Shown: positions 5,162 to 6,394 of the stretch, piece by piece | Position numbering within the stretch: position 1 is the first letter of the stretch | Layout of the letters: each line of letters begins with the position of its first letter | Source: Euryarchaeota archaeon UBA250 | GTDB lineage: Archaea; Thermoplasmatota; Poseidoniia; Poseidoniales; Thalassarchaeaceae | Length of the DNA stretch: 6,394 bases | Assembly: GCA_002504845.1 (NCBI GenBank) | Contig: DATW01000074.1 | Location: 6,025 to 12,418 of the forward strand | Direction: 5' to 3' | Translations under genes and position numbers: made by a program | Notes under the pieces: generated by a model | What the model was told of the DNA's origin: nothing | Databases searched by the model: none | What the model saw: the letters and a program-made list of their open reading frames with translations, nothing else

Positions 5162-6394
5162 TCACATTCCGAATGTTTCGTAGATATTCTCGTATTCTCG
5201 AATCATGCGTTGTCCTGTGAATGCAGACCCTGCGACGATAGCCGATCTCATCAAGGATAACCATCTATCCCTACTTGATTTCCATGCGGGCAAAACCTCG
5301 TCCTCCAGTAGATCGTAGAGTGCGTTTGCGTCTCTGTCATCATCCCTGAATTCTTCCTTGTTTCCAATTCCCCACCCATTCACTCCGTGATTACAGGCTT
5401 CAGGCCACCATCCGTCAAGGATGGAAAGGTTCGGCACACCATTCATGACCGCTTTCATCCCCGAAGTGCCACTTGCTTCCATGGGCCTTACTGGCGTATT
5501 GAGCCAAATGTCGACCCCGCTGGTCATCGCCAGTCCGGTTGCCATGGAATAGTCTTCCAGGAAAGCAACAGGGATATCCTCGAGTTTGTGCGAGGCATCG
5601 AATATCTCCTTGATCAGAGCCTTGCCCCCCTCGTCTCTAGGATGAGCCTTGCCTGAGAAGACAAACTGAATCCGGCCCGAACCTATCTCATTGAGCCTGG
5701 AAATATCCCTGAACACCAGCGAAGCGCGCTTGTAGGTCGCAAAACGCCTTGCAAAACCTATGGTGAGCCTATTCCCATCAAAATCCACGCCGGTCATTGA
5801 TCTGACAAGCTCACGCAAGACTGCGCGTGACTCTGACCGTGCACGTTCAAGTCCAGTTTCGCTGAGCGCCCCGGCTTCAAGCAGAGCATCCCCGTCCGAC
5901 CTCCAACCTGGCAACTCTTCGTCGTAGAGGCGCGCCATCGTCGGCGATATCCATGTCGGATGATGAACTCCATTGGTAATCGGCAAGATGTCAACTCCGG
6001 GGAACATCCCGGATGCAACCTCCGCATTCAGAATGGAGACAGCATTCACTTTGCCCGCCATGCCGATTCCTAGGTGACTCATCGAGCATTGATTCCCATC
6101 AGTTGCTACTTTCTTCTCGTCGGGCCCTATGAGGTCTTGAACAACGCTCTCAACAAGTCCCCACTCGAAGCGGTCATGCCCTGCAGCGACAGGGGTGTGG
6201 GTCGTAAACAGAGTTCTCGATGAGACTTCTTCCCTGCTCCATCCTTGACGCATCATCTCAAGGGCAGCCATGGAGCAATGTCCCTCATTCAGATGCAAGC
6301 CCTTCAGAGGCCAGTGGCCTAGTATTTTGAGCGCCCTTATCCCCCCTACCCCAAGGAGATACTCCTGACGCACACGCATCTCGTCACCTCCTGC
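5162..6394 (-). CDS. glgP: Alpha-glucan (glycogen/maltodextrin) phosphorylase, C-terminal part
   Basis: This is a GT35 enzyme that cleaves terminal alpha-1,4 glucose from glycogen or maltodextrins with phosphate, giving glucose 1-phosphate; PLP is the cofactor. About 410 residues are in the window and the N-terminus lies beyond the right edge. The frame is open to the edge and reads GGDEMRVRQEYLLGVGG at its start, an internal block of the short alpha-glucan phosphorylase subfamily, so the ATG at 6379 is not the start. Numbering from that Met, motifs are LHLNEGH (28-34), TTHTPVAAGHDRFE (59-72), FARRFATYKRA (209-219), FSGKAHPRDE (241-250), FLEDYSMA (273-280), and EASGTSGMKAVMNG (301-314) with the PLP lysine Lys309 (codon 5453-5455), then LDGWWPEA. 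The C-terminus is intact. With the downstream CBM48-HxlR gene it suggests a glucan-degradation module. Whether the physiological substrate is glycogen or maltodextrin cannot be told. Confidence 0.95.
   Translation of the reverse strand, partial: AGGDEMRVRQEYLLGVGGIRALKILGHWPLKGLHLNEGHCSMAALEMMRQGWSREEVSSRTLFTTHTPVAAGHDRFEWGLVESVVQDLIGPDEKKVATDGNQCSMSHLGIGMAGKVNAVSILNAEVASGMFPGVDILPITNGVHHPTWISPTMARLYDEELPGWRSDGDALLEAGALSETGLERARSESRAVLRELVRSMTGVDFDGNRLTIGFARRFATYKRASLVFRDISRLNEIGSGRIQFVFSGKAHPRDEGGKALIKEIFDASHKLEDIPVAFLEDYSMATGLAMTSGVDIWLNTPVRPMEASGTSGMKAVMNGVPNLSILDGWWPEACNHGVNGWGIGNKEEFRDDDRDANALYDLLEDEVLPAWKSSRDRWLSLMRSAIVAGSAFTGQRMIREYENIYETFGM

Noticed and set aside
1..6394. Insertion sequences, CRISPR repeats, prophage genes or tRNA-associated attachment sites
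   Set aside because: No transposase or integrase frame, no regularly spaced repeat and no direct repeat of the tRNA 3' end were seen on either strand.

Overview
The window looks archaeal, most likely Thermoplasmatota; a planktonic Marine Group II (Poseidoniia)-like genome is my best guess, at moderate confidence. The main evidence is a stand-alone ATP-pyrophosphatase subunit of GMP synthase (GuaAb). In most bacteria this is fused to the glutaminase, whereas in archaea it is a separate gene. Supporting evidence is a two-subunit glycine dehydrogenase (GcvPA/GcvPB), an archaeal-type PurE, frequent AGA/AGG and ATA codons, a mix of Shine-Dalgarno-led and apparently leaderless starts, and very short intergenic gaps. 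Base composition is near 50% GC by eye. I see no mobile elements, CRISPR array or phage genes.

Left part, all on +. The window opens inside gcvPA (C-terminal part only). It overlaps gcvPB by the ATGA tetranucleotide, and gcvPB overlaps an unrecognised four-helix membrane protein gene by 8 nt, so these three look like one translationally coupled unit. After 51 nt come purE and, 4 nt behind it, guaAb. One gene acts in the middle of IMP synthesis and the other makes GMP from XMP. A tRNA-Asn(GTT) gene with an encoded CCA follows after 68 nt.

Right part, all on -. A regulator-like gene converges on the tRNA with only 4 nt between the two features. Upstream of it, in the same direction, is the 3' two-thirds or so of an alpha-glucan (glycogen/maltodextrin) phosphorylase gene that runs off the right edge.

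The most interesting item is that regulator-like gene. Its 228-residue product joins an N-terminal CBM48/AMPK-beta-like glycogen-binding domain to a C-terminal HxlR-type winged helix-turn-helix, directly behind the phosphorylase gene. I infer a one-component polysaccharide-sensing transcription factor for alpha-glucan turnover, a combination I do not recognise as described. The 54-nt gap between the two genes holds an A8 tract at TATA distance from the regulator's start, bracketed by a GTTATC/GATAAC inverted repeat that could be its operator.

Working together (inference): glycine cleavage supplies methylene-tetrahydrofolate-type C1 units that purine synthesis consumes, which would make the gcv-purE-guaAb grouping metabolically sensible. 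The glucan phosphorylase and its putative sensor form a separate, oppositely oriented module.
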